From: an uncultured Parasphingopyxis sp.
GTDB lineage: Bacteria; Pseudomonadota; Alphaproteobacteria; Sphingomonadales; Sphingomonadaceae
DNA length: 64,000 nucleotides
Direction of reading: 5' to 3'
NCBI GenBank assembly: GCA_905479515.1
Contig: CAJQMX010000025.1
Span: forward strand, 1 to 64,000
The position numbers were made by a program, and so were the translations under genes. How positions within the stretch are numbered: the stretch's first letter is position 1; every line of letters begins with the position of its first letter. The notes beneath the pieces are model-generated. The model worked only from the letters and a program-made list of their open reading frames with translations. It was not told the origin of the DNA and made no database searches. Shown in pieces: positions 42,525-51,588 of this stretch.

Positions 42525-44402
42525 TCAGTTTATGTCGGTGTCGACTTCCTCGGTGGTGAACCACTTCTTGTCGATCAGGGTTTGCCGCACGGCAGCTGGG
42601 TCATCCGAATAGATTACCAGTGCCAAGCTCTCCTCGGCGCGCGTGCAGGTCACATAGAGCAATCGCCGCGTGCGATCGAAGGCCGTGTCTTTTCCTTCGG
42701 CAGCATTCTTCTTGTCATTCGCTGACGCGGGCTTGGCGCCAAAGAGTTTCTCGTAGGACGCAGCGCCTTTGAACCGCAGATCATTGTCATCTGCGATCAC
42801 CATGACGCGGGGAAACTCAAGCCCCTTCACGCCTTGATGGGTGCCGAACCTAGTCTCATCGGCCGCATACTGTCTATAGATCGAGATTTCTGAAAACTGG
42901 ACGGTGAGAAAGCGCCGCCACGCAGCACTCCGAGCATCATCATCGTTCTCGTCCTCTGCGAGCCGACCGAGCGCAAGCGCTTTGGTCAGCGCATCGGGTA
43001 CAGCGAACAGCTTTTTCTCAGCGACCGCTGACAAGAGTTCGCCGCAGCATGGGTCGGTGCCGGATTTGAAGCAGCTCATTAAACTCGTAACCGCGTCGCG
43101 GACCGCCGTCATGGTCGCCTGCGCCGTGGGCTTCGTCCCTTGAAGTTCAGACTTATCCAGCAAGGGGCTATGGGCGCGCAAAATGGCCATGGCGGCAAAT
43201 TGGTTACCGGCGTTCTGGGCCTCGACCAGGGGCAATATGCGCTCGGTGAACAAACGAAGCGGTCCGAGCGTGCCATCCTTGAACCCGGTCTTAAGTTCCG
43301 TCACAGGATCAATGGCCGCAAACAGCGGGGCGAACCCCAATCGTTCCGCCGCCATATGGCGTTCGACCGTCAGTTTCTTGACCGTCTCTGGATCAGTCCA
43401 ATCCGCATCGCCGGTTCGATCCGCCATATCCGCGCAGATTGCCATCTCGGCAGTGAGCTTGTCCGGCGTCGAAGCGGGCAAAATGTAGGCGATCGCATAA
43501 CCACCTTCTTTGTCGGCCCGAGCCCTTTGAGACCCTCCATCTGTCTCTTGCCTCACCGCATTAGCAAGACGAATGATCCGTTCTCGGCTGCGATGGTTCA
43601 TCTGCTTTTCTGGCCGCGCCCAGGTCTCCGGGATCGCGGCGGCCAGATCGGGTTTCCCTTGCGGATAAATCCGCTGCATCGTGTCGCCGAAGAGACCGAG
43701 CGCGAACCGGTCCCGATACAAGCCTTCGAACACAAGAAGCGCGTCCATCAACTCCTTCATCGTGTCTTGGCTCTCATCGATCAGCAAGAATGGATAGCGG
43801 GCCAGAACGATTCTCTGCAGCGCCTCTTTGGACATGAGAAAGGCCGATGCCATTTTGATCACTTCATCATGGGACAGCGCATCCGTGCCGATATTGTCGC
43901 CATTGGGATTGTAGGTGAATTTGCGCACTGCCTTGAGCGCCGTGAACCTGGCTTCGAGACCGGCAATGTCCCTGGAATAATTGGCTTTGGAATTGTCGGT
44001 TCTGGCGCGTGTGAGCTTGTCTTTTTTTTCCGCTAAGTCGTCTGGGATCTTCGCCAAAAGCCAGGCGCGTATATCTCCTGTACGCCCTTCAATCAGAGTC
44101 CAAGCAAAGCTATGGATCGTCGCCACGTGAAAAATCGGTGCATGGGACACCCGGCGCAAAATCTCATCTCGCGCGGCATTGGTGAAGGTGATCACACCCA
44201 CTTGCCGCCTATGGCGAGCAAGTTCTGGTCCCACTGTTTTTAGTATCTCTTCCAAAGCGTCCTTTAGCGAGCGGGTTTTGCCGGAACCCGCGCCAGCGTA
44301 GAGAAAAAAGCTTTTGGGTGCTTCTAAGGATAAACAGGCCTGCACGACTTCATCGGCGCCAGCGTCGAACGTGTCGTCGTTTTTGGTCCGTGCGCCGGTC
44401 AT
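42525..44402 (-). CDS. gajB: Gabija protein GajB, UvrD/Rep-like helicase
   Basis: About 625 residues from ATG 44402; the longer open frame would start inside gajA. Superfamily 1 helicase motifs: FFLYAGAGSGKTRS (Walker A, near residue 36), VGVITFTNAARDEILRR (Ia), FLLIDESQDTMKELMDALL (motif II), LGLFGDTMQRIYP (III), TRFGTHQGVKGLEFPRVMVIADD (V) and LLYVTCTRAEESLALVIYS (VI). ATG overlaps the gajA stop (ATGA). An OLD nuclease followed by a UvrD-like helicase is the definition of Gabija. It is somewhat longer than the well-known Bacillus GajB of about 490 residues. GajB is thought to sense or process DNA for GajA during phage attack. Confidence 0.85.
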   Translation of the reverse strand: MTGARTKNDDTFDAGADEVVQACLSLEAPKSFFLYAGAGSGKTRSLKDALEEILKTVGPELARHRRQVGVITFTNAARDEILRRVSHAPIFHVATIHSFAWTLIEGRTGDIRAWLLAKIPDDLAEKKDKLTRARTDNSKANYSRDIAGLEARFTALKAVRKFTYNPNGDNIGTDALSHDEVIKMASAFLMSKEALQRIVLARYPFLLIDESQDTMKELMDALLVFEGLYRDRFALGLFGDTMQRIYPQGKPDLAAAIPETWARPEKQMNHRSRERIIRLANAVRQETDGGSQRARADKEGGYAIAYILPASTPDKLTAEMAICADMADRTGDADWTDPETVKKLTVERHMAAERLGFAPLFAAIDPVTELKTGFKDGTLGPLRLFTERILPLVEAQNAGNQFAAMAILRAHSPLLDKSELQGTKPTAQATMTAVRDAVTSLMSCFKSGTDPCCGELLSAVAEKKLFAVPDALTKALALGRLAEDENDDDARSAAWRRFLTVQFSEISIYRQYAADETRFGTHQGVKGLEFPRVMVIADDNDLRFKGAASYEKLFGAKPASANDKKNAAEGKDTAFDRTRRLLYVTCTRAEESLALVIYSDDPAAVRQTLIDKKWFTTEEVDTDIN

Positions 44403-46651
44403 AGGGGACTCGCCGCAGATTGCTTGAGTTGACCTTCGAGCCATTTGAGGCCGTCGCTAATGTAAGTCGGCGGCGCAAACTTCTCGAATTGATCGCTAGA
44501 CAGAACATCGAGGGCAAAGGCGGCCTTTTGCGGACGGTCCCGTAATCGGTCATAAAGACCTTGAGCGATCGCATCTGCATCCGTCCCGTCCGTGACCATT
44601 TTCGCAAACTTGTTGGTCATGGCCTCGCCCTTCAAAGCCCCAATGAGCGATGGATTTGATAAGGCGAGTGCGTCCTCAAAAGTGCTTGGGATAATGGTTT
44701 TTTGCGCTGTGCCGTCAGGATACGTCACGTCGATTGCGCGCTGGTAGACGACACCCACAACCCCGAAACCGGTTCCGGCTTTTTCAGGAACCGCAGCCTC
44801 TTGCAGCAAATCATCCACGTCGATTTTGGCGGGCACCCATGTTTTGATGACCGTGTTTCCCGTCTCATAGCCCTTGCCCATTTCCGGTCGAGCAGGTCTG
44901 TTCTGGTTAGACGGGTCCATCGCATCAAGATCTGAGACGATCAGTGTTGGAATGGATAGGACATCGATCAGGGGTTTCAGCCGGTGCGCATGGCTGCCGC
45001 CTACCTCCAATAGCGAGATATAGCGCGCGGCTAATTCGTGGTGGTGATGGCGGATGAAATGCGGGACGAGTATACGCTCGGCCGCGCCCTCTAGCAGGAT
45101 GACGCCATCGGCGAAAAATAGATCACAATGAGTGGTCTTCAAATAGCGACGCACAAACCGGGTCGTCTCATCATTGTCGCCAAACAGGCTGGTCAGATTG
45201 GCGACCACCGAAGTGGGCACGCCGCCTGTCTCTGCGGGCCGTCTTTTGAAATAGCGCAGATTTGCAAAATCGACCTCATGGGCCACGTGACTGGAATGGG
45301 TGCTGACAATCAGCTGAGTTTGAAAATCTGTCCCTTTCCCGAGCAAGCCATGGTTGCGCAAAACGTCATAAGCCTTGCGAATAAAGACCTGCTGGACCTG
45401 GGCATGCAGATGAGCCTCCGGCTCTTCCACTAGGATCAGTTGCAAGGGTTCAATGGCGGCGTCGCTGTCTCCACCCGATGAGGCTGACAGCTTGCCCACC
45501 CGCATCCACTCATCGCGGAAACGCATGAGCCGGAACACCATGGAAATCAGGTTCTGGAAGCCAAGCCCGCTATAGTCTTCGGGCAACCGGATCGCGTCGC
45601 CGTCCCCGCCAATATCATACTGCACCGCGGACGGATGGTTGAGGCCATCGGTCGGCTTGATCCGTGTGGAGATGGACAGTTTCGGATTGGACATGCCCGG
45701 ATAGCCGAGTGATTCCAACTCGGTCTTTGCTGCGCTGAAGCCTTTTTCCAATCGCTCATCAAAGGTCGACTGGGCGGTATGGAATGCGCCGAGCGCGGAC
45801 ACATCTTCCTCTGTGGGGGCTTTGTTGGGGTCGAGATGTCGCCGATAGTAAGCCTGCAATTGGCTCGACAGCCGATGACGCGATCCCCCGGGGCTTGCGA
45901 TTTCCTTTTCTTCCCCATCATTGCGCGCCGCGTCCGTCGCATCGGCAAAACCTCGCTGCGCCGCAATCTCACGCATATGGATGAGCCCGTCGAAAGGGTC
46001 CCTGTCCAGCGGGACTGGGTCTGGCGGCAGGTCTTGCGGCTGTGCGCGATGAACCCCGCATGGCGCGGCGACTTTCGCAGGATCAAGAAGATATGCCTGC
46101 CGCGTTTGGGAAAACCGCCGGTCAAGATAATCGGCAAAGGATTTTGGCCAGAGCGAGAAGTCTTTCGCCGGAGCGACGTTTTCCTTGGCATACTTTTGAA
46201 TGTGGGCGTCGGCAGCAGACTTTGCCTCTCGAAAATCGGCCACAAGTGCCTCGAAATTTGACGCTTCGAGCCTGAGACGCACCCCAAGCTGGCCGCTCGT
46301 CCAGTCGAGGCTCGGTATTAGATGCGCCACGTGGTGCAGTTCGTGATCGGCCGCTGTAATCCACACATCGAGCGTCGGCATGAGCCGATTGAACGCCTCA
46401 GCATCAGGGGCCTCTTCTTCCCCGAGCACCATCCAACTTTCCGCAAGCGCTTCCAACTTTGCCCAGTTCAAAGCTGTAATGTCCTTTGTTGTGAAACCGC
46501 CGCGGTCTTTCAAGAATTGGCGCAGCGCGACCATGGCGGAAGTCTTTCCACTATTATTGGCGCCAACAAACAAGGTCTGCGTCTTGGCAATATCTATCCG
46601 CGCAGCGAGTAGCTTTCTGTAATTGCTGACCTCAATGAAATCTATTTGCAT
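44399..46651 (-). CDS. gajA: Gabija protein GajA, OLD-family ATPase/Toprim nuclease
   Basis: 750 residues, longer than Bacillus GajA (about 580). N-terminal ABC-type ATPase: VGANNSGKTSAM near residue 29, and a signature-like segment YSGLGFQNLISMVFRLMRF followed by LILVEEPEAHLHAQVQQVFIRK (Walker B and D-loop, about residues 400-430). The C-terminal Toprim domain has GVILLEGAAERILVPHFIRHHH (Glu) and LIVSDLDAMDPS (Asp-X-Asp), then a helical end. GajA binds and nicks DNA; ATP depletion in phage infection releases its activity. ATG 46651 is preceded by AGGA at about eleven bases. It heads a minus-strand operon with gajB. Confidence 0.85.
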   Translation of the reverse strand: MQIDFIEVSNYRKLLAARIDIAKTQTLFVGANNSGKTSAMVALRQFLKDRGGFTTKDITALNWAKLEALAESWMVLGEEEAPDAEAFNRLMPTLDVWITAADHELHHVAHLIPSLDWTSGQLGVRLRLEASNFEALVADFREAKSAADAHIQKYAKENVAPAKDFSLWPKSFADYLDRRFSQTRQAYLLDPAKVAAPCGVHRAQPQDLPPDPVPLDRDPFDGLIHMREIAAQRGFADATDAARNDGEEKEIASPGGSRHRLSSQLQAYYRRHLDPNKAPTEEDVSALGAFHTAQSTFDERLEKGFSAAKTELESLGYPGMSNPKLSISTRIKPTDGLNHPSAVQYDIGGDGDAIRLPEDYSGLGFQNLISMVFRLMRFRDEWMRVGKLSASSGGDSDAAIEPLQLILVEEPEAHLHAQVQQVFIRKAYDVLRNHGLLGKGTDFQTQLIVSTHSSHVAHEVDFANLRYFKRRPAETGGVPTSVVANLTSLFGDNDETTRFVRRYLKTTHCDLFFADGVILLEGAAERILVPHFIRHHHHELAARYISLLEVGGSHAHRLKPLIDVLSIPTLIVSDLDAMDPSNQNRPARPEMGKGYETGNTVIKTWVPAKIDVDDLLQEAAVPEKAGTGFGVVGVVYQRAIDVTYPDGTAQKTIIPSTFEDALALSNPSLIGALKGEAMTNKFAKMVTDGTDADAIAQGLYDRLRDRPQKAAFALDVLSSDQFEKFAPPTYISDGLKWLEGQLKQSAASPL

Positions 46652-46965
46652 ATGATTGGATTTCCTTTTCTAAGGCGCGACGTCTCTTAGTTTTAAAAGC
46701 AAAATGTCCGCATCTCATATAGGTAATAACTACCACATCTTGTGTCTCAAATGTTTCTGCATCCCATATATCGCATTTTGAGGAGTTTCCTTTCCTGCGG
46801 CTGACGTCTTCTAACGGGGTCAAACAGCGATCTCGTTATGTCTTCTAATAGGAACTTGGAGTCATGCTCGTTTCGGCTGCTTTCGGCATGGAGCGGACAT
46901 TCGTGTGGTTTTGAATTGAGAATGACGCAAGTTGTTCGCGCTGCTTGTCTACTTTAGGCTGTCAA
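46652..46965. other. Spacer between the Gabija pair and the hxs operon
   Basis: About 310 bases, AT-richer than neighbours. A 63-codon minus frame overlaps the gajA start but lacks protein-like features and is not accepted. It must hold the gajA promoter and the end of the hxs transcript; no terminator stem was obvious. Confidence 0.4.
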
Positions 46966-48198
46966 TTAATCCGGGGCTTCGACAGTTTCCACTGATTTGA
47001 GGAACGCGACGATGTCTTTGATCTCACTATCGGAGAGTGGTTCCGGAATGTCATCGCTCTGAAGCGAGACAGCCAGGCGCGCTAGGTCTTCTCGCCTTTG
47101 TCGAGCTGTCCGCTTGAATCCATCGTAGCCCGATAGCGGATCGACGTGCTTACGGATTGTCTCGCTCAAGTCCGGAATCGCTCCGGAATGGGTCCAGGGC
47201 CCCGTACGTGTTACATTGATGAGGGGTGGTGTGCGAAACTTGTAGAGATCGGCGGTATTACGGGTCACGTTGAAGCGGCCATAGTCCACACCAAAACCAT
47301 TCTTTCCAAAGCCTGTCTGGACAAACGGGATGGCGTGGAATTCAAGATCGCTGAGGAGCGGACCGGAGTGGCAAGAAGCGCAGCGGCCTTTTCCGTAAAA
47401 AAGCAATCCGCCGGCGACCTCATTTTCAGTCAACGAACCACTTTCAAAGATAAAATCGTGAAATCGCGTCTCTCTCACAGCAAACTTTGTACGTATGAAT
47501 GCCGCGATCGCAGTGGCGACGTGTTCGAATTCTAAATCAACGATATCAACATTTGCGGCGGAGGCGAGCTGCGGGCCGAGCTCTGTGTCTTCCTGAACCC
47601 GGCTGATCAAGACATCATAGATACGGTCTGCAGCAGACACATCTTCTGCCTCAAAGCCGCGTTGGACCTCTTCATCACGAACGACCATTTCCCGGATCTC
47701 GACAAAGGGAAGGTGGACAGCCACCAGCAGAGGATCTTCTGACGGAGCCGCCGGGCCGAACTGACTAAAGACTCCCTCCTCTGACAATTGGACCTTTCCG
47801 TCCCAGAAGAATGTATCAAACCCTTTCGATCCCCTGCCCCAAAGAGCCAGCGTATTGCGCGGTACGATATCTCCGCCGCCCATTATGCGATCACGTCCTT
47901 CGCCCTGCCCCCCAGTCCCCACTGCGTTGGGCAGTCCATCTGCTGAAGCGAAGACGTCGAGATGGCAAGTCTGGCAGGACGTGTCGCCGTTAAAGCTCAG
48001 GAGCGTGGACGAAAACAGCGTTTCTCCGATATCGGTCATCTTCTGATCGGTTTCGACTTGGATCTCCGAGAGCGGCAGCAGTCCGGCTCTGATGGCCGCA
48101 TCGCGCAAGGCTTGCTCCCGCAACGGAGAGGCCCACGCGAGCATGGAGGCCACCAGACAGATGGAAGCAATAACTGAGGCTCTAGTCGCGAATTTCAT
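46966..48198 (-). CDS. Di-haem cytochrome c peroxidase/MauG-like protein of the hxs operon
   Basis: About 410 residues from ATG 48198, with signal peptide FATRASVIASICLVASMLAWA. Two haem-binding sites, CQTCH at residue 75-79 and CASCH at 273-277, as in MauG and bacterial cytochrome c peroxidases. PLINVTRTGPWTHSGAIPDLSETIRKH near the C-terminus is the family's conserved segment. MauG uses high-valent haem iron to modify protein residues, so the likely role is oxidative maturation of the secreted HxsA. I recall that a MauG-like partner is described for the His-Xaa-Ser system. The start overlaps the 3' end of the preceding gene. Confidence 0.88.
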   Translation of the reverse strand: MKFATRASVIASICLVASMLAWASPLREQALRDAAIRAGLLPLSEIQVETDQKMTDIGETLFSSTLLSFNGDTSCQTCHLDVFASADGLPNAVGTGGQGEGRDRIMGGGDIVPRNTLALWGRGSKGFDTFFWDGKVQLSEEGVFSQFGPAAPSEDPLLVAVHLPFVEIREMVVRDEEVQRGFEAEDVSAADRIYDVLISRVQEDTELGPQLASAANVDIVDLEFEHVATAIAAFIRTKFAVRETRFHDFIFESGSLTENEVAGGLLFYGKGRCASCHSGPLLSDLEFHAIPFVQTGFGKNGFGVDYGRFNVTRNTADLYKFRTPPLINVTRTGPWTHSGAIPDLSETIRKHVDPLSGYDGFKRTARQRREDLARLAVSLQSDDIPEPLSDSEIKDIVAFLKSVETVEAPD

Positions 48199-48577
48199 GT
48201 GCGTCCACCACGTCCAGTAGGCCATCCGCATCAGCCTCAATGGCTTTCAGCCGCATCAAACCGAGTTCGCTTTCACGCAGCCCCAGGATCAGCAAGTTCT
48301 TTTGGAGGATGTCATAGTCCTGGCAGTCAATTAGGCCGAGTTCGGTTTGGCGCAGCCGCTCAACATCACTAGGCTCGGCTTCGGATTGTAGCTGAGCCTT
48401 GGCCTGATAGTGGGCTCTCATCGCACTATCGCAGCGATATGTCAGTTCACTATACTTGGTTTGATTTAGTTGGATGATTGACCAACGCCACGCGGGCAAT
48501 GCCAAGACTCCCGCTGCAACTCCCAACAGAAAAGCACCAACAAAAAGAAGCCTATTTTGCTTGAATGCCCAGCGCAT
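48182..48577 (-). CDS. Small membrane protein of the hxs operon
   Basis: 131 residues from ATG 48577, overlapping the end of hxsA. One membrane helix near the start (LLFVGAFLLGVAAGVLAL), then a soluble helical domain with two Cys (YRCDSAM and LIDCQDYDILQ) and a pattern LRQTELGLIDC...LRESELGLMRLKAIE. The twofold TELGL/SELGL wording suggests a short internal duplication. No enzymatic motif is seen. Position between the substrate and the MauG gene suggests it anchors or delivers one of them across the membrane. Confidence 0.7.
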   Translation of the reverse strand: MRWAFKQNRLLFVGAFLLGVAAGVLALPAWRWSIIQLNQTKYSELTYRCDSAMRAHYQAKAQLQSEAEPSDVERLRQTELGLIDCQDYDILQKNLLILGLRESELGLMRLKAIEADADGLLDVVDAHEIRD

Positions 48578-49103
48578 CAAGCACCTCTTTTGATACTGTT
48601 CCAGTCAATGACAGACCATTGTCCATTTCAAATTTCATAATGGCCGAGCGCGTTTCAGGGCCAACGATTCCATCAAGAGCACCGCTGTAATAGCCGCGCG
48701 CATATAGACCGGCTTGTACCCGCCTGACGAGCTCGGTAAATTTTGCCGAATTCCCGGGAAGCGTCTTGGGCGAACTCGAAGTGTCAGGCAATACGGACGC
48801 TGGCGGCGTACTATTGGATCTACTCGGCGGCGGGGGTGGAGGCGGCGGGGGTGGCGAGTAGCTTGGCGTGTACCTACTGCCCCCCGAACTTGAACGATGT
48901 GAACTGTGAGACCGGTGTGAAGAATGAGATCGATGTCCTGCAAGCGAGTATTCGTGCTGCAGCCTGAACCTTTCAAACAGAGAGGCTTTTTGCTCGGGCT
49001 GATTTGCACCCGGGTCAGCTGGCGGAGTTGCGGCCTGACTTTGAGGAAGAACGAAACCAGCCGCAGCAAGTGACTGCACGAAGAATTTTCGAGTGCGGTT
49101 CAT
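48552..49103 (-). CDS. hxsA: His-Xaa-Ser repeat protein HxsA
   Basis: 183 residues. Signal peptide (RTRKFFVQSLAAAGFVLPQSQA). Around residues 56-74 there is a run of His-X-Ser triplets (HRS-HSS-HRS-HSS-HRS), the feature that names the family. Then a proline tract of ten residues and Ser/Pro-rich linker, and a C-terminal peptidoglycan-binding domain: RRVQAGLYARGYYSGALDGIVGPETRSAIMKFEMDNGL. So it is exported, tethered to the cell wall and carries a short array of potential modification sites. The radical-SAM partners are encoded immediately upstream, and its start overlaps the hxsC stop. Confidence 0.92.
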   Translation of the reverse strand: MNRTRKFFVQSLAAAGFVLPQSQAATPPADPGANQPEQKASLFERFRLQHEYSLAGHRSHSSHRSHSSHRSSSGGSRYTPSYSPPPPPPPPPPSRSNSTPPASVLPDTSSSPKTLPGNSAKFTELVRRVQAGLYARGYYSGALDGIVGPETRSAIMKFEMDNGLSLTGTVSKEVLDALGIQAK

Positions 49104-50182
49104 CTAATCGCGCCCCCTCGCGCATAGTCCTTAACGGAAGGATGCCACGCGAAGAAGCCTCCGCAAAGCGATTTGGCTGTGCAGTCGGTGCAGTCAGACG
49201 GCCAAGCCTGCTTCCAATCTGAGATAGAGTTGTGAAGAAACGCTTTCAGCTCCGGCCCCACTGTACAATAAGGCATATTGAAAAGGGCTGTATCAACGCC
49301 GCGAGCGCATGCCTGCGCTACTGCAGCCTCCAGTGGTCCAGGGTTTGCCGAGTGATCTATAAAAAGCGCGTCCCATCGATTGCGGGCAAACCCTATTCGT
49401 TCAAGCTGCATAATCGCCCAGTGCGAAACGAATGGCACACGATCGCTTATCATCAGGGCCAGGTCTGGCAACTTCTGATAGTTCGACTGCATTATAACTG
49501 TTCTCAGCTCGATGGCCTGGCCCGCGCGAGCCAAGATGGACAGACTTTGCAGGAGGCGGTCAAACGCGCCCTCCTTAACGACGATATCATCGTGCAGGGC
49601 GGGGTGTGAACTATAGAGAGGTATGCCCCAGAGAACACGCTCGAAGGCTGGGTGAGCAAGCCGGCCAATATCGTCTGGCGTGAAATGCTGAGCGTTCGAA
49701 AGGATATGAAAACTGAGATCAGGCCGCTTGGAACTGACACGCTCCACGAGTTCGAACAGTTGTTGCTTATAGAGCAACGGCTCGCCTCCGGAAAATCCAA
49801 TCTGAGCGCCTAAATCAGCCAGCAGACAAGCTTCCTCCAGATACGGAAACATATCGACATGCGTCTTGCGCGGGGGTTGTGAACACATTTGGCATAATTG
49901 GTCACAACGTTCAGTCACTAGCAGCGTATTGTGCTTGGCGCCGCTTCTCAGCCACCTGTTCACCGTCTCGTTGACCGGGTTGGCGAACACGACATCTCCG
50001 ACCAAAGACTGGTCTGTTGCACACTCCACCGAGAAAGTACGACCTTGGTATTGGAAATAGATTGATCCATCGAGCTCCCCGGCGATGGTCGCTCCGCCCA
50101 ACACACTGTCATCGCCGAGCCTAACAACAAACGGTTCGTTCTGAGTGGGTTCAAACTCTGCCTTCAACGTCAATGGTATCAT
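49100..50182 (-). CDS. hxsC: Radical-SAM protein HxsC
   Basis: 360 residues from ATG 50182, overlapping the hxsB stop. The 4Fe-4S cluster motif is LLVTERCDQLCQMCSQPPRK, with Cys at 93, 97 and 100 (CX3CX2C); SAM-binding wording IGFSGGEPLLYKQQLFELVERVSSK follows. C-terminal Cys (YCTVG, CTDCTAKSLCGG) may bind a second cluster. A domain of about 90 residues precedes the radical-SAM core. Both HxsB and HxsC are expected to act on HxsA or an equivalent peptide, forming unusual bonds; the chemistry is unknown to me. Confidence 0.93.
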   Translation of the reverse strand: MIPLTLKAEFEPTQNEPFVVRLGDDSVLGGATIAGELDGSIYFQYQGRTFSVECATDQSLVGDVVFANPVNETVNRWLRSGAKHNTLLVTERCDQLCQMCSQPPRKTHVDMFPYLEEACLLADLGAQIGFSGGEPLLYKQQLFELVERVSSKRPDLSFHILSNAQHFTPDDIGRLAHPAFERVLWGIPLYSSHPALHDDIVVKEGAFDRLLQSLSILARAGQAIELRTVIMQSNYQKLPDLALMISDRVPFVSHWAIMQLERIGFARNRWDALFIDHSANPGPLEAAVAQACARGVDTALFNMPYCTVGPELKAFLHNSISDWKQAWPSDCTDCTAKSLCGGFFAWHPSVKDYARGGAIR

Positions 50183-51588
50183 ACGTAGCGCCTCCCCAGA
50201 TCTACGCTGGCGGGCAAACTCAACCACTTTGAAAGTGATCCCCGAACGGCGCTGTCCGGAGAATTCAACAGCTTCATAGCCAAATCAAAGAGGTGGAGAT
50301 GGCGTTGACAAAATGTGGTTGAGGGCTTCGGCGCTCCGACAAAACCATGTCTGGCAATATCATCTATCGGATCAATTCCGCATGCAGCCTGGTATGGACA
50401 TCGCGAACACCACGGATCGAACGCGTTGAAAGCGTTGCTCTGCAGAGAACGACGCCGCTCATCATCGATGCCGCTGTTCACATGGCCCACTGACAAATCA
50501 ATTAGTCCGGAACGCGCCAGCATACGGGCTTCGTCCGTCGGATAAATCTGACCGTTAAAGTCTATGACCTGATGATCATACGCCAGCCAGTTCGGCGAAC
50601 GCAGATCTGCATGACTATTTTCACCGGGCCGCAACAATCGCTTCAACAAATGCGACAAGTAGAATTCTTCCCAAGGTTCGTCCTTGGCATCCTGGTTGCG
50701 GTTGATGATTTCCTCAATCACCCTCTCATAAAAAGCAGCCCACCGCGGATCATATGCCACCGATGTCGGGTGTCGCTTGCGCGCAAAACCATGATAGGTC
50801 ACCGGCCGCAGATAGATGGACCTCAATCCGAACTCATCAAATGCATCTAACAGTTCATTTGGGGAAGGCAGAGCATCGACATCGAGCGTAGGTAGCGCGT
50901 GCACGCGTCCCGGTGCCAATCGACAAGCCTCGCGAAGATTTCTGAGGAAGGCATTCGTGATCAGTTCCGTTTCAGTGCGTTGCTTTTGGTGCAGCCAGAT
51001 TGGTCCGTCCAAAGACGTGCTGATCGAGACATCTTCCTGCTCGATGAAGGCCCGCAAGTCATTGTCCAAGTTGGACAGGTTTGTGCAAATGACAAATCTC
51101 GGCTTCTCAAAACGTTGTCTTGCAAACTGCGCGACCCGTTCGATCAGGTCCATTCGAAGTGACGGCTCGCCACCTTGGAATTCGATTTGAATTGTCTTGC
51201 CGCCGTTCTTATCCAGGTAATCGATTGCAGATGCCAGAGTTGTCTCATCCCAATCATAGCCACTGGCGTTCTTCGCCGCGCGCGAAACCTGGCAATAGGC
51301 GCACGACAAGTCACACCGCAGTGTGGGCACCAGAATGACATAGGAAAGCTCGGCTGGCGGCTCCATACGCCGTGCAAGCGTGTGCAGGAACGCAGTTTCA
51401 TTGACGTCTTCGCAGTCAATTACCATTCCGCGACTTTTCAGATAATCTTTGTCTCTTTCAGAAAGACGACCCTCAACCAGTCGAATTGCAAGATCAGGAT
51501 CGCCTGTAAAAAAGCGCCCAGCTTCGTCAGCGAAAAGCAGAGTGTCTGAATCCAACCTGCGGAACCGAAGGGGAAGCACCTCACTCAT
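50179..51588 (-). CDS. hxsB: Radical-SAM protein HxsB
   Basis: 469 residues. Cluster motif LVPTLRCDLSCAYCQVSR with Cys at 92, 96 and 99; IEFQGGEPSLRMDLIERV contributes the SAM-binding glycine-rich loop. The C-terminal part has a SPASM-type Cys set (PWCSRCPYQAACGIDP and TFCQRH) for auxiliary clusters. The N-terminal domain of about 80 residues may recognise the substrate. ATG overlaps the hxsD stop. HxsB, HxsC and HxsD together form the modification machine; HxsB by analogy with other SPASM proteins would do the main bond-making step. Confidence 0.93.
   Translation of the reverse strand: MSEVLPLRFRRLDSDTLLFADEAGRFFTGDPDLAIRLVEGRLSERDKDYLKSRGMVIDCEDVNETAFLHTLARRMEPPAELSYVILVPTLRCDLSCAYCQVSRAAKNASGYDWDETTLASAIDYLDKNGGKTIQIEFQGGEPSLRMDLIERVAQFARQRFEKPRFVICTNLSNLDNDLRAFIEQEDVSISTSLDGPIWLHQKQRTETELITNAFLRNLREACRLAPGRVHALPTLDVDALPSPNELLDAFDEFGLRSIYLRPVTYHGFARKRHPTSVAYDPRWAAFYERVIEEIINRNQDAKDEPWEEFYLSHLLKRLLRPGENSHADLRSPNWLAYDHQVIDFNGQIYPTDEARMLARSGLIDLSVGHVNSGIDDERRRSLQSNAFNAFDPWCSRCPYQAACGIDPIDDIARHGFVGAPKPSTTFCQRHLHLFDLAMKLLNSPDSAVRGSLSKWLSLPASVDLGRRYV

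Noticed and set aside
43140..44036. 298-codon plus frame in gajB
   Set aside because: Antisense shadow of a helicase with all motifs.
44399..46651. Alternative reading of GajA as a PARIS AriA-type ATPase
   Set aside because: A clear Toprim domain is fused to the ATPase and a UvrD helicase overlaps it, which is Gabija layout.
46632..46823. 63-codon minus frame overlapping the gajA start
   Set aside because: Lies in the AT-rich leader, no ribosome site, composition not protein-like.
48820..48860. GGN-rich repeat that looked like a low-complexity DNA element
   Set aside because: It encodes the proline tract of HxsA on the minus strand.
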